Part shown: positions 10,841-22,549 of the stretch, piece after piece | Numbering within the stretch: position 1 is the stretch's first letter | Layout: the number at the start of each line of letters is the position of its first letter | Assembly (NCBI GenBank): GCA_025267735.1 | Contig: CM046304.1 | Span: forward strand, 3,038,001-3,102,000 | DNA: 64,000 bases | DNA from: Mactra quadrangularis | Lineage: Eukaryota > Mollusca > Bivalvia > Venerida > Mactridae | Direction of reading: 5' to 3' | Notes under the pieces: model-generated | Database searches by the model: none | What the model was told of the DNA's origin: nothing | What the model saw: only the letters and a program-made list of their open reading frames with translations | Translations under genes and position numbers: made by a program

Positions 10841-11092
10841 TTGACACGCCCATCTTATAAATATGCATAAGTAATTAATGTTTTTTTATTAACGTGTGAC
10901 TCTTTTATAAGTTGATGCTAATTGACACGCCCATCCAACTAATGAATATGCATGAGCAATTAATGCGTCTTGTATCATGAGTACCTCCTTTAAAAGTTGA
11001 TGCTAATTGACACGCCCATCCAACTAATGAATATGCATTAGCAATTAATGCGTCTTTAATTATGAGTGCCACCTTTATAAGCTGAAGTTAAT
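10841..11092. repeat. Minisatellite of about 83 bp, three copies
   Basis: TTGACACGCCCATC starts at 10841, 10922 and 11007. Each unit continues with AATATGCATNAGCAATTAATG and ends with a short TTTATAAG-type segment. Copies 2 and 3 are the most alike. The units are rich in ATTA/TAAT cores and a TATGCATNA motif. Confidence 0.85.
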
Positions 11093-12475
11093 TGTTCCTT
11101 TTTTTCATGGCATCTTTCATTAAGTCTTCCCATTCAGTGTTCGTTTTATTCAAGTGTATTGAAAGCGAAAACAATTAGACAAAAATTAAATAATTAGTCA
11201 CAAATAATTCCTTTATTAAATAGTTTGATTTGATTGGCTGATATGATAATGCATCATCATTTAGAATCCCCTTTGTTTTAAGTGCTTTGAATTACATTGA
11301 ACCTTTTTTATAATAATTACTTTTTGAGGACGTGAAATAATGCATGTATATACATGAGATGCGTCAGTAAAACTATTGTTCTTTAATTATGACAATTTGT
11401 CCTATAACCTAAAAATTAGGGATGTGAAAAGTAATTGCGATAACTTGATTGCTTCAAAGACTAAAACTATTGCTATTTTAGTAAAATTTTGTACCAGATT
11501 CAATTGTTAAGAATACTACGCGGAATTAGCATTTACATTTGGTTAGCATTTTCAACTCAGAAAAAAATCATAGTTTAAGCCATAATGCATTATGAAAACA
11601 CGGTGTCGAATGCATTTTCATGACTTATAAAAAAACATTGTATATTTCGAGTTTGCCATGGATAATTTAAGCAATCATAATTTGCAAGAGAAAATTCGGT
11701 CAGACACTCTGAGATAATTTCTAAAACCAAAGCACAAGCTCGATGAAATCTCATTGGAGGCGTAACATTCAATCATTTAGTTGCACAATACGAGCAAAAT
11801 TGTTTTTACTTAAAATCAGCATAGTAACAGTTCGATAATTACGCGGACGATTTTGGTCACCCTTTTGATTATGGGAAATAGCATTCTTTACACCAATATT
11901 TGGACGATTGGTGAAAATCATCTATATTATTTTTTATCAGGAATAAATGTTTGATTAAATGTTATTACATACACGTATGGAAGCAATATTTATGTGCCTT
12001 ATTTCTAGTACTAGTGTATCCTTTCTATCATGGGGAATGGCATCGTTTTAAAATTGCATCAGATTAAAGTCAGAAGTAAATTTCTGTTGATTTTTTATTA
12101 CAATGAATGCGCTTTTTAAGACCAAACATTATTAAAGTATAAACAGTTCTAAAGATTATCTCAAGTGTCTATGTTCCCCCTAATTTTCTTTTTTCTTCCT
12201 GCTGGCTTATTTATCATAAAATCTAGTAATATAATAATTCAAAGAAAGATAACTAGTATTATCAAACAAATAAAATCTGCCGTAGTTACTTCCCTTTAAT
12301 AAGATGATTATCAAATAAAATAAATGTTCTACGTACATGTGATGTAAATGTGTTAAAACCTGTATTATAGTTAGTGCAAATTCACCTCAGACATATAAAT
12401 ACATTACTCTGGTTATGTGACTACGACTAACTGATTTAATGAATGCAAATAATATTTGAATGGTAGATGTATTGT
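11093..12475. other. Intergenic stretch, nothing recognised
   Basis: AT-rich without repeats that I can match elsewhere in the window. The 60-residue minus-strand ORF at 11590-11772 has no known motif. Confidence 0.5.
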
Positions 12476-12477
12476 TC

Positions 12478-12709
12478 GTTTTTCTCAACTGTCAAAACAT
12501 GAATAATTTTACGGCGAATGCGTTTGTTAAAACTATTGTCGTGATACATCCATGAGTTTCCGAAAATGTGTATTATGATCGAGTAAACCTGCTTATGCCG
12601 TATGATATGTTTTAGTCAAAATATTTTAATAACAATTAGGCCACCATTACAAAAACAATGCATTCAGTCACCGTGAAATTATTCAAGCTTTGACAGTTGA
12701 GAAAAAAAC
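12478..12709. mobile_element. MITE with about 45-bp terminal inverted repeats
   Basis: The left end is TTTTTCTCAACTGTCAAAAC and continues to ATTTTACGGCGAATGC. The right end is the imperfect complement, GCATTCAGTCACCGTGAAAT to TTTGACAGTTGAGAAAAA. Non-coding, 232 bp, single copy in the window. Confidence 0.75.
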
Positions 12710-12993
12710 GGATAATATCTCTTGTCAATTTTTACAATTTACGTCAATATTTTGGTTTTTGATTTAAAAAAGGGGAGTAATCCTCAAGCAAGTAATTTAT
12801 GTACAGACATTTAATTATCTCCCTTTAGTCAACAATGTTACTTTATTTAAACAAGGGCGATAATCTTTACACGATAGTACATGTAATAGTATGTGAGATA
12901 CGTAATTACCTCCCTTTAGTCATCAAAACTGATATGTTTCTGTAGCGTTTAACACCGTAGCAACACATTGCATTGGCCATATCGTCGCGATCA

Positions 12994-13117
12994 GTCAATA
13001 TTTTGTTTCCACAACTTACGAGAGGTGATACTTTTTTCTAACTCGTTCCAAAAAGTTAGGAGAGTAGGTATTTTTTTACTCTCGTAAGTTGTGGAAACAA
13101 GTTAGAAAAATATCGAC
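12994..13117. repeat. Hairpin element beside a SINE-1 tail remnant
   Basis: GTTTCCACAACTTACGAGAG at about 13004 and its exact complement at about 13079-13099 form the arms, with GTCAATATT and AATATCGAC outside them. A minus-strand SINE family 1 tail (ACCGTAGCAACACATTGCAT) lies at 12952-12998, so the hairpin truncates it. Confidence 0.65.
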
Positions 13118-13217
13118 CATGTCAACTGCATGCTTCCGTACCATACCACTGTTAATACCATTGATTTTCTACATGGCTATGGGTTCAGTTTATTAAAGAA
13201 ATTGTAAAGCAAATTTT

Positions 13218-13367
13218 ATTTAACTGTCAGTGGCACATACATTATTCGGCTGATTTGAATACCCACTAGTGTACTTCTGAACTCACTACTGATAAAAGTA
13301 GATACTTGAATCTGTATTAATCTAAATCAGCAGGGTTAATGTATGCGCCACTGACGGTTGAATAAAA
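13218..13367. mobile_element. Palindromic MITE, family P
   Basis: Arms are TTTAACTGTCAGTGGCACAT and AATCAGCAGGGTTAATGTAT with GCGCCACTGACGGTTGAATA. About 150 bp, non-coding. Confidence 0.8.
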
Positions 13368-13403
13368 ATAGCATAAATTATTGCTTCGATTTAACTCTTC
13401 AAC

Positions 13404-13494
13404 TCAGGCGGCCGGCGCGGTCCAAAAGCAAAAGCACTATAAATACATATGTATATATATCGTTTTTGCTTTGAGACCGAGCCGGCCACCTATG
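13404..13494. mobile_element. 91-bp hairpin element with 9-bp target duplication
   Basis: CTCTTCAAC stands directly before (13395-13403) and directly after (13495-13503). The arms are GGCGGCCGGCGCGGTC with AAAAGCAAAA on the left, and TTTTGCTTTGAGACCGAG with CCGGCCACC on the right, around a short AT loop. It is GC-rich at the ends, unlike its surroundings. Too short to encode anything. Confidence 0.75.
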
Positions 13495-13715
13495 CTCTTC
13501 AACATTTCTTTATCGCTCCTTAAAATAACAAAAGTGTCTTTATATTAATTTGATAAGAGGATATTAGGTTAAGACTAGTGTTGGAGGTCAAATTATTTAA
13601 AAAAAAATAAATCTCACTTGGGCATTATAAAGACAGGCAATAACCCACTGATAAATGTGGAATTTGACATATTTGTTAAGGTTGGCTTTGGTGCAAGGTC
13701 TTTTAATATGACCTG

Positions 13716-13920
13716 GGGCGTGTTCAGTTACCGCGAACGTTACAGAACGTTACATAACGATACATTCGGAACTCCTCGGTCATATATTTGTTTACATTAA
13801 TACCGGTAGTTTCAAAATAGCGTCTAAATATGTCCGATATTATTCGCAGCAAATGACCGAGGAGTTCCGAATGTATCGTTATGTAACGTTCTGTAACGTT
13901 CGCGGTAACTGAACACGCCC
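13716..13920. mobile_element. Foldback element, CGGAACTCCTCGG family
   Basis: Terminal inverted repeats of about 68 bp begin GGGCGTGTTCAGTTACCGCG and include GATACATTCGGAACTCCTCG. The copies at 40921-41217 and 18405-18767 share the CATTCGGAACNCCTCG core and the CTCGGACATNTTTA part. The overlapping ORFs on both strands are artefacts of the palindrome. Confidence 0.85.
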
Positions 13921-14149
13921 TTGGCCTATATCTAATTAAGAATTCCACGAATTGGGGGGGGGGGGGGGTCAAAGTAACCACAGGCTAAAGTATTGAATGT
14001 CCATAAGAGAGGGTGCCTATAACATTAAAATTCAATACTAAAAATAGTGTTCGCAAACATGTCAGGAACAGTAACTGTAAAAAACACAGACCTTCCAGAA
14101 AGCCAAGTTGCAAAGAGGGAGGTGCTTCGAACTTTTGTTGTAAAAAGGA

Positions 14150-14280
14150 GCTACCCTTCAACAAGGCCGGAAACTTCTACATATACCTTATAAATGGAGG
14201 AAAATTAACATTATTGTTAATTTTTATGGAAGGGTATAACTTCTCCGGGTTGGCTTCGAAACCGTATCCCCCTTTTTCGA
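14150..14280 (-). mobile_element. SINE family 2 fragment, minus strand
   Basis: The complement matches the copy at 22301-22546: GGTTATACCCTTCCATNAAA, then TTTTCCTCCATT and TTTCCGGCCTTGTNGAAGGG. The 146-residue ORF across it is not a gene. Confidence 0.65.
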
Positions 14281-15127
14281 GACACAAAAATCAAAATATC
14301 CACGGGCTACCACATGCGCCACCGACTCAGGTAGGTTTAATATTGTCACAGTCACCTGTGGAGACAACAGGTAAAAGTTTACAAGGTGACCATTATTTAA
14401 AATGTAAACTGTACTTCAATTTTTACAGACTTTATTTGTTTATCACCTGGTGACATTATGGGTGATAAGGTCTAAATGACATGACCTGTTTAACGACCTC
14501 GCTTGATAAGGTCTCTTTTACTTTTTAACTATTCTCTTCTGAATAACTTAACCTTGCTATCAAACAAGTTTTTTTATTTGTTCGGGACTTCATTCCTGAA
14601 CAAATATATATATATACCGTATTTCAGACCCTTTCCCACTTTGGAAATTTACCGAATCCAGAAGTAGTCCCTCAGTATATAATTATGTACAGAGCAATTC
14701 AAAAGTATGGTTCTATTGGAAAAGTTTAAATATCACAGTTGATGATTTTGAATGATTTCTGAATAATATAATTTATCTATTTTACATACAGATGGAGTAG
14801 AATAAATGTGCATGAATGATGACTTTTAAGCGGCAGTTATTGAATTGTTTTAAAAATGACCCCTTTGACTTGTATTGATTGTGTGAAAAAAAATCGAAAG
14901 TGAGTTCGTCTGTCCGGTTTACCTGCTGTATTGATAGTTCGAATGTATGAAGTGTTTTGAATATTAACAGTGCTGTTGTACCTATCAAACTAATATCACT
15001 GAACTGTTCTTTTTGTACAAATGTTGTTGGAGCCGGAAATCTAATTTACTTTTCAAACCCGAACAAATTCAGTGCATTCAGCGCTTTGATTATACTGGGT
15101 TTCATGTCATGTCAACATGTTTTAGGT

Positions 15128-15235
15128 TAATTTACGGAGTCAAGCGCACATAACCTAGCTTTCCTTGACACATGTCTATAATCAGTGCTCACCTACCCTT
15201 CCACAAGGCCAGACACTTCTTCAAATACCTTTAAG
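15128..15235 (-). mobile_element. SINE family 2 fragment (tail half), minus strand
   Basis: The complement carries CCTTGTGGAAGGGTAGGTGA, TAGCTAGGTTATGTGCGC-like sequence and the start of the tail. Another short piece of the same family, AAAGCTAGGTTAGGTGCACT, lies at about 16795-16815. Confidence 0.6.
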
Positions 15236-15239
15236 CCTT

Positions 15240-16370
15240 AACCTAGTTTCAAGTTGTCGTCTTAAAACATAATAAGGTAGTAAACCTAGTGACCACAACC
15301 TTGTGTTTTTTTCTTGTTGGTGTTTTTTCCATCACAAAACCAAAAAAGAAAACTCAAAATGAATCATATATGGTATACAATATGAATTAATTTACTATAA
15401 TGAATCGGCTATCTTTATTATCTAGAGGTTTTGCGGTTTGTTATGAAAAATGATACAATTTATGGACATATGTCATTACCTGTTTACCACAGCTGCAATT
15501 TTATTTCTGTATTTATCAATAAGCGTCTCTAAATGTATTCCATAATTGAAAAAAATCAGTATTTTAGTATAGTAAAAAGTATGTTAAAACAGTTAAACAA
15601 TCACGCCGTTTAAAGGGATATTCAGGCAAATGACTTTGCCAAAGTATGGAACCAAGTTTAGTCTTTAAAACAGAATTAGGAACGTAAGAAATCACTTACT
15701 TATAACATTTGTCACTTATAAAATTCAACTGAACGAATTAAAACATGTGGCATACACATTCTTGAAAACGAAAGTAGGATATTGAGGGAATCACCAAGCT
15801 ATTTATAGATTTGTTATATGTCGTACTTGCTGAAACTAAACATTTTCATTGGTCGCTTCTTGTCTTTTCATCATTCTTAGGCGGCTTGGATATCTTTGTA
15901 ATAGAACTATACTAATGTTGCACAATAACAAGCTCTAGTATCTTTTCATCAGTAAATGCATATTTTAACACTTATCTATTCTTAGCTAACCTGACCCACG
16001 TGGGTCTAGTTAGGAAACACTCCAATTATAAAGAGAAAATATAGAAATATTTTGCCAAGTAATATATCAGTTTGTCTGTTTCAATCACAATTATAAAAAT
16101 ATGATTCCGAACCAGGAAAATTGGAACTAAAAATTTTGCCCACTATTTCCTTTAATTTTGCAAATCAGTGATAATAGTCTTTAATTCTGCTATAGTCTAT
16201 TTTTGCAACATAATCACACGGAGGGCGTTCATTCTTTCTTTTGGACGGCGATTTGAACGATATCGTGCAAGTATTCCGCATGAGATTTTGCAGTATTTTC
16301 TAATCGGACAGCCTTGGTTTTGTTCCTTGAGAGCTAATGTAAATTATTGGCACTACTGATCGTTAAATTT
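15240..16370. other. Intergenic stretch, no gene recognised
   Basis: No repeat shared with the rest of the window and no exon-like ORF. The 63-residue ORF at 16168-16359 has no recognisable domain. Confidence 0.5.
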
Positions 16371-16371
16371 G

Positions 16372-16650
16372 TCATGGTCGATAGCGCAATTGGTAGCGCC
16401 GGGATTCGATATCTCGTGTCCCGAGGGGGGTACAGGCCCTTCCACATATATACCATTCCATGAAAATTAGACAATTATGTCAATTTTCTCCATTAATAAG
16501 ATATATGGAAAGGTATCCGGCCGTGTGGGAGGGTAGGTGAGTACTGGTTATAGGCAAGGGTCCAGGAAAGATAGGTTAGGTGCGCTGGACGCCGTTATAT
16601 GACTTACACAATGTGTTGCTAAGGCGTTAAACCCAACAAAATAAAATAAA
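16372..16650 (+). mobile_element. SINE family 2, full-length
   Basis: The tRNA-like head starts GGTCGATAGCGCAATTGGTA (A box). The body includes CCATTCCATGAAAATTAGAC, TCCGGCCGTGTGGGAGGGTA and AGGTGCGCTGGACGCCG. The 3' end ACAATGTGTTGCTAAGGCGT with TTAAACCCAACAAAATAAAA is shared with SINE family 1. Confidence 0.8.
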
Positions 16651-17106
16651 ATAAATTACACCATTAGGCATAGAGTGACGATTTATCTAATTATTTATCT
16701 TATTAAACATTTTATTCCAAAAACAAAGCGTGGTGAGAAATAGCTGGTTTTGTGGACAAATATATGAATATAAGTTAAAGACAAGGGTAAAAAAAGCTAG
16801 GTTAGGTGCACTGGTATTCGTGAAACTGCCTTATTTGTATTAAAACGGCGTTTCTAACAATTTAGCTATGAGTTGGTTAAATACAAAATTAGTCATCATT
16901 TAAATTTATTCTAAGCAAATATTTATTTAACCACCGACTGTCAAGTTCATTATATGTGCACATTTATTAGTGAAATATTTATCTTGAATCACGAGTTTGC
17001 TATGTAAATAGACAGAAAAAACTTCTGTACAAAGAAATGACTTTCATTACCACATACATACATGCTCAGAGTCCAAAACGTTTTATAATGCAGTGTAACA
17101 CTGCTA

Positions 17107-17488
17107 AAATAAGGGACATTAGTTAGTTATTTCCCTTGTATACTCTTCAAATAAGTAGGCCCAATCAGTTGGAATACTCGGATTTTACCCTTTCATTTCA
17201 ATGTCAATTTGCCACATTTTATCTTAAATAACTTTTTTAAGAATTATTCAATTTGTTTAAAAATCAAGCTAAGTTTATTTAGGGTAAAGAACTATCTAAA
17301 TTTCATCACTTCTGTTAATATCTTTATTAACAAGAAAGATAATTATTAGATGAAATATTGTATTATCCTTACATAGAACTTCAATGATAAAATCCGAGGA
17401 TTCCAACTGATAGGACCTACTTACCAATTGGAATGCTTCAGATTTTATCTAGGAAAGGTAACTGACAAAAGTCCTTCATTGGTTCTTT
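17107..17488 (-). mobile_element. Foldback MITE family F, complete copy
   Basis: The sequence runs from TAAGGGACATTAGTTAGTTA to ACTGACAAAAGTCCTTCATT, reverse orientation to 47104-47475. Both arms carry the TTCCAACTGATAGGACCTAC/TTGGAATACTCGGATTTTAC blocks. The centre (TTTCATCACTTCTGTTAATA) matches the full copy. No ORF. Confidence 0.8.
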
Positions 17489-17778
17489 GTGGTCTTTTTT
17501 ATTTGTGTTCAGATTTTACCGATGTCCGTCAGCTCCATATGGGTGCATTGTATGCAGGCCGCGGCTAGAACTGAACGCAAAATTATATGTTAAGAGTCTA
17601 CAATATGCATAATGGTTGAAAGAATTTCTTCCAAGGCTGATTTTCGGAAAGTTTTTAGTCAGTAATGCACTCACCATTTCTCAACCGGGCTTGGGACCAA
17701 TTGCTTAATTGTTTTGATAAGAAAGGTCCGTACATTAAGACCATTCCGCAAAAAAGACCATCAATTCTGACGATAAAC

Positions 17779-18097
17779 GCCCGGCTAGCTCAGTTGGTAG
17801 CACGCAAGTCTACTGATCGAGGGGTCGTGGGTTCGATTCTCCGGCGGGGCATACTTTCGTGGAGCTTGGTCATGAAATTATTTCTACGGCCATACTCCCT
17901 CTTACCAATGATTCTTAATTATGTAGGGCAGTCGTCCGTCACTGACGAAAGTATGTGCTTAGTAGATGGTTAACAGCTAAATCCAGAGATTTAGCCTTTC
18001 CAGAAGGAGTGAGTAGGTTGACTGACCGCCGTTATATGACCTATACAATGTGTTGCTACGGCGTTAAACCCACCAAAACAAACAAACAAACAAACAA
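17779..18097 (+). mobile_element. SINE family 1, full-length reference copy
   Basis: The tRNA-derived head is GCCCGGCTAGCTCAGTTGGT (A box), with GGGTTCGATTCTCCGG (B box). The body has CATGAAATTATTTCTACGGC, GTCACTGACGAAAGTATG, GGTTAACAGCTAAATCCAGA and AGGTTGACTGACCGCC. The tail is TGTTGCTACGGCGTTAAACC followed by (AAAC)n. ORFs at 17665 and 17955 are fortuitous. Confidence 0.9.
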
Positions 18098-18404
18098 TTC
18101 TGAGGTTCCTTATAGGGGATATTTACTGACTATAGCTTTGGTAATAAATGTTGCCATATATAAGAAAATAAACTATCAGTTCTGTTCAGTTCTGTTTTGT
18201 ACTGTTAGAAACCATTTAACCTTTGTGTACCGGTGCTATAAAATTAATGCTGTTTTTATCTGCTCCCTGTCGGCAACAATATATCAGAATTCTGGCATTC
18301 AAGTTAGTTGTCATTGAGAATGAATACTTGCGGACGACGAGGTGACGGTCATATTAAAGGTAGATACACGTACAAGACATTCTTTTGCGTTGAATTAAAC
18401 AGAC

Positions 18405-18767
18405 GCGAGCGCATTCGGAACACCTCGACCTTTCATGAATGAATAATCTCGGAAGGATTCATGGGGGATCTACCCTGGCGGCTTGGGATTTTACTACCTA
18501 CGCGAGGTGTAGCACAGGCGAAGAACGTAAGGGTTATGAAAAATAGTTCTTGTAGTATACACACAGATCTTTGTCAAAACATATTTCTATGGTAGATATT
18601 TAGCTAAATATTGTTCAGTGATGTAATTGAAATTTATTTACTAAAAACTAAACATCATTCATCGCCTAAACGATTGTGGATTTGTTTACTTTAACACCAG
18701 TAGTTTCAAAATGGCGCATAAATATGTCCGAGGTAATTCGGAGTGAATGTCCGAGGAGTTCCGAATG
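18405..18767. mobile_element. Degenerate foldback, CGGAACTCCTCGG family
   Basis: CATTCGGAACACCTCGACC at 18413 is inverted at the right end (GTCCGAGGAGTTCCGAATG, ending at 18767). The inner part shares AACACCAGTAGTTTCAAAAT and AAACGATNGTGGATTTGTTT with the copy at 40921-41217. Confidence 0.7.
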
Positions 18768-18769
18768 AA

Positions 18770-18985
18770 GCGGGCGTCGTCGAGTGGTAACGATGTTGAA
18801 CCAGCAGTCTTTGGAGAGCCAGTTCCGCATTGGCATAAATCACATCCAACACCTACTTGTTGTTTCCTTGGGCAAGAAACTTTATCCTGCTAGCTCAGTA
18901 CAGAGGTACCACGCAGTTGTTTAGCCTAGCAAGTTAGTTAGTAAACAGTGTTACATTTTTGTCACGTAAAATAAATATTGTAACA
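18770..18985 (+). mobile_element. SINE family 3 (tRNA-Leu/Ser-like head)
   Basis: The head, GCGGGCGTCGTCGAGTGGTA ACGATGTTG, resembles a class-II tRNA. The body has TTGTTTCCTTGGGCAAGAAA and CTTTATCCTGCTAGCTCAGT. Related copies are at 23214-23416, 43345-43507 (minus) and 62405-62525. Confidence 0.7.
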
Positions 18986-20050
18986 ATACTTTGTTCAAAT
19001 AAACCTGTAAGTAAAACTCATGCTGTTCACGAAAGGCGTGCATTGTATTTTTAATTCAATGTAAGAATATACTCGCTGTGGATAACTAAGTCTTATTCAA
19101 AGTTGCTTCAGTCGTTTGCACGACAATATAATCGCCATACAAAAGAGCGACTCACAAAATAAGGTAAGCTACCTTTAAACGTAAATTAATTGACAAGGTA
19201 AAACAATTACAATGGTAGGTAAGTTGTACCACAGGTAGTTAAGAAAAGGAGACAATTATAGCAGCAAATTTAACGCTTGTCATAGTAAAAAACATGCCAT
19301 TCTTGCTTGATCTTCACAGTAAAATATATACTCGACGCTGATTGGCTAAGACGTTAACCAATCAGAACGCCGTATTAGGCAAAAAAAACATTTGTCATGA
19401 CCGATATGCTTAATATACTTAATATATTTTGGAGATGTTAGGTAAATAATGTTTAAGATAAACCACTTGAACATCTTGATGAATACTTAGACGTATATCT
19501 TTTGCTAGCCTTTATGTAACAAGTAGTTAATCGAGAAAATCTTGACATTGTCCCAGTTTTTAAGGAGCCATTATCCAATGAAGAATTATGGTTATTGTGA
19601 TTTGGTATTCAAACTTGTCTACTCACGATTATCGTTAGTTATGTACATTGATACGACGGGCAGACGATATCGTGGCTTCGGGGTTTTAGGTTTTCATAGC
19701 TCTTCGCGATAGAATGGTGCGAAAATATGACAACACAACAATGGAATAGGGCGATACGTAATATGCACTATGAGATCACCCTTTTGTGCCATGTTAAAGA
19801 ACCTTGCATCGCATTTTTCGCTATTCGAGCGACAGAGTGAAAACACGATAGCCACAACGGGATCCCATAGACGTGAGCATTAATCGTAGTTAATTTGATA
19901 TATTTTTTTCTTTATTAATCTAAGATAAAAAAGATTACATTATTTGAATTGCAGAGGTTATGCTATCTGAAAAAAATGTTGCTTGTGGTTTATCACCTAG
20001 TTCAAACCTGACACCTCAGTGATACAGATTAGTAAGCTTGCCAGACATAT
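18986..20050. other. Intergenic stretch with a short hairpin
   Basis: CGCTGATTGGCTAAGACGTT is closely followed by AACCAATCAGAACGCCG (about 19337-19373), a short inverted repeat that also contains CCAAT/ATTGG boxes. Nothing else could be assigned; no exon-like ORF. Confidence 0.5.
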
Positions 20051-20052
20051 AG

Positions 20053-20310
20053 CAATGGCGGATCAAGTGGGGGTCAGGGGGGTCCGGACCCCCCCCTTGG
20101 AATTTCCAAAATGTACCTGTCATTTTAAGTAGTATCAAGCAATTCTTCTCGGTGCTTAACATAGATTAAATGGTTATGCAGTTTTTATTACTTATATGTT
20201 GCATTAATCTGCATAATGTGTATAATGAGGTTGTGGTTCGAAAGTTTTGACACCCCCAGAAAAATTTCGGACACCCCTCCCCCTAGAGAAAAATCCTGGA
20301 TCCGCCCCTG
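20053..20310. mobile_element. hAT-like MITE with GGGGTCCGGACCCC core
   Basis: The right end reads GGATCCGCCCCTG; the left end is a mutated GGCGGATC. The element carries GGGGGGTCCGGACCCCCC, and ATTTCCAAAATGTACCTGTC. Related copies lie at 43932-44190, 52970-53252 and 57606-57892. ORFs ending in NPGSAPE-like peptides in these copies are artefacts. Confidence 0.75.
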
Positions 20311-20446
20311 TACAGTGCCCTCCAAAAGTTCTTGAACAAAAAGCAAAACAAAGAAAGTGCATCTGAACAAATTCCAAAATCAGCATTTGTTATTTATAAA
20401 TACATGTATATGCATCCATGTATGTTTCATCAATAGGTTTTATTTA

Positions 20447-20726
20447 TTTGTTTTGTTGGGTTTAACGCCGTAGCAACACATTGTATTGGTCATCTAACGG
20501 GGGTCAGTCAACCTACTCACTCCTCCTGGAAAGGCTAAATCTCTGGATTTAGCTGTTAACCAACTACTAAGAGCATACTTTCGTCAATGAATGACAACTG
20601 CCCTACATAATTAAAAATCATTGGTAGGAGGGAGAATGACCTAAGAAATAATTTCATGACCAAGCTCCACGAAAGTATGCGCCGCCCGGGAATCGAATCC
20701 ACGACCCCTCGATCAGTAGATTTGCC
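20447..20726 (-). mobile_element. SINE family 1, minus strand
   Basis: The complement holds the B-box region (TCGTGGATTCGATTCCCGG), CATACTTTCGTGGAGCTTGG, the TGGTTAACAGCTAAATCCAG body and the TGTTGCTACGGCGTTAAACC tail. The A box is missing, so it is slightly 5'-truncated. Confidence 0.85.
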
Positions 20727-20729
20727 AAA

Positions 20730-21705
20730 CAAATGCCAAGCATTGTTCGAACTTTGGCCGTCAATGTAAGCTTTTCTTTAGAGCATTTCAGTTGAAATCT
20801 ATGAGCGAATACCTTTAACTTAACATTAAAGAATGTCGCAAATTTTATGAAAATCGCACGTAATGAAAATCGCATGCATGCAATAAAAATATACAAATAT
20901 AACCGAATTTAACCAGGAGTTATTCTATTGGACAGTTCTGCAATCAGGAAGTGTTCTTTAAGAACAAAAAATCTATTTTAGTACAACCTAAGATTGTAAA
21001 TATATATTATATTTTAAGAAAGTATGTAAGGGTATAATAATATGATATTTTGGTCTTAGAGTACGCGGCGGCACGTGATTGGTTCCTTCTTGCAAGGTCA
21101 TAAAAACAATTGTGATCAAGTTTTAAATTATCAAGTTTCAAAAACATGATGAAAGCGATAAGCCGCGTGTGAAATTAGGTATTCGTATATAGTTGCATTA
21201 CAAGAGTGTCGCCCAATGCTCCTAGACGCTCGAATTTTTTATCCTCGCTGATGACTGGGTCAATTCTACCATGATCGCAGTCGACAAATTCACCCGAATG
21301 TACAAAAAGGGGGGGGGGCAACTCAAAAATATTTTGGTATACACAAATAATTTTAATGTTATGTCAAGTCGAAATCAGTAGAATATAATGCATTGACATA
21401 ATCATGATGTTTTTCTCTTTCATTACACCATGTTAACCATTTTGCATGCATCAGATTTATAAAAACAGCATTGCGGACCCATTGCAAAATTAATAATAAA
21501 AAACGTTTAATGTTTTAGTTATTATCTCCCTTTATTGTGAAAATATTGTGATTTTTAATTTGTCCATACAGAATTAACAGTGAAAAATCAACATCGACTC
21601 AAAGTTTTAAAGAGTTGTAGGTCTTTTGGTTCTCGTCCAATTTCAATTATACCTACGCGAGGCTATGCAGAATAATGTATACTATTTGTGCTCATCTCCA
21701 AAACC
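20730..21705. other. Intergenic stretch, no gene recognised
   Basis: A segment near 21530-21580 (TGTGATTTTTAATTTGTCCA) recurs at 63299-63320, so an unclassified repeat is present. A G-run lies at 21310-21318. Confidence 0.5.
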
Positions 21706-21709
21706 CGGC

Positions 21710-22100
21710 CCCAGTTTCACAAACTCAAGTGTTTTTGGCCTCTTCGTAGCATGTCAATGCAGTTGGAATTGCTGTAGTTAGATGATCATAATATTGAAAA
21801 TATATAAAATGTATCAACATTAAATATCATGGGTTTTATTATAAACTAAAAAGCCACAAACTCAATTTTCACTTGAGACTAAACTCAACAATTCATTAAC
21901 AGACTCAAATCAATAACATTAAATTAAACCTTATCCAAACACGTAAATCAGTTTTATTTTATATCATATAGCTTTTAAATCACCATTGGGGTTTCTAATA
22001 ATACTACATTTGTTGTAAGATTGATTGAATAAGTGCAATTAATGACCAAAACATAAGATTGAGTTTGAGTACAAACTTGAGTAATTTCCGTGAAACTGGG
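21710..22100. mobile_element. MITE with CCCAGTTTCAC ends
   Basis: Terminal inverted repeats are CCCAGTTTCACAAACTCAAG and, on the right, CAAACTTGAGTAATTTCCGT with GAAACTGGG. The interior is AT-rich and non-coding, 391 bp. The ends suggest a hAT-type element; no clear 8-bp duplication was found. Confidence 0.65.
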
Positions 22101-22300
22101 TCCAGTTCTATACTTTTGCGTATACCGTCTTTAAAACTCTGAGTCTAGGTTTCTTCTTGAAACTGTAGCATTTGTGATGTCATAGTCACGTGGTAAAGCC
22201 ACCGTAAAGTAATAGTTAATATGATTTTAAAAATGACATGGTGTTAACATTTTACTAATTTTCATAGAAAAATTATGTTATTATAAACATACGTACATTT

Positions 22301-22546
22301 GTAGTTTTGCCCGAGGGGGTGCGGGTTCGAATCGCACCTGGGGAGGTTATACCCTTCCATGAAAATTTGACAATAATGTCGATTTTCCTCCATTGATTAG
22401 ATAATATGGAGAAGTTTCCGGCCTTGTGGAAGGGTAGGTGAGTACTGGTTATAGACAATGGTCCAGGAAAGCTAGGTTAGGTGCGCTGGACGCCGTAAAA
22501 TGACCTAAATTGTGTTGACACGGCGTCAACTCCAATAAATAAATAA
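22301..22546 (+). mobile_element. SINE family 2, missing the 5' part of its head
   Basis: It begins near GGGGGTGCGGGTTCGAATCG (B box) and carries the CTTCCATGAAAATTTGACAA, TTTCCGGCCTTGTGGAAGGG and GGTTAGGTGCGCTGGACGCC blocks. The tail is mutated and ends (AATA)n. Confidence 0.75.
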
Positions 22547-22549
22547 TTT

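Noticed and set aside
14013..14453. 146-residue plus-strand ORF
   Set aside because: It runs through an inverted SINE family 2 fragment and has no recognisable domain or splice context.
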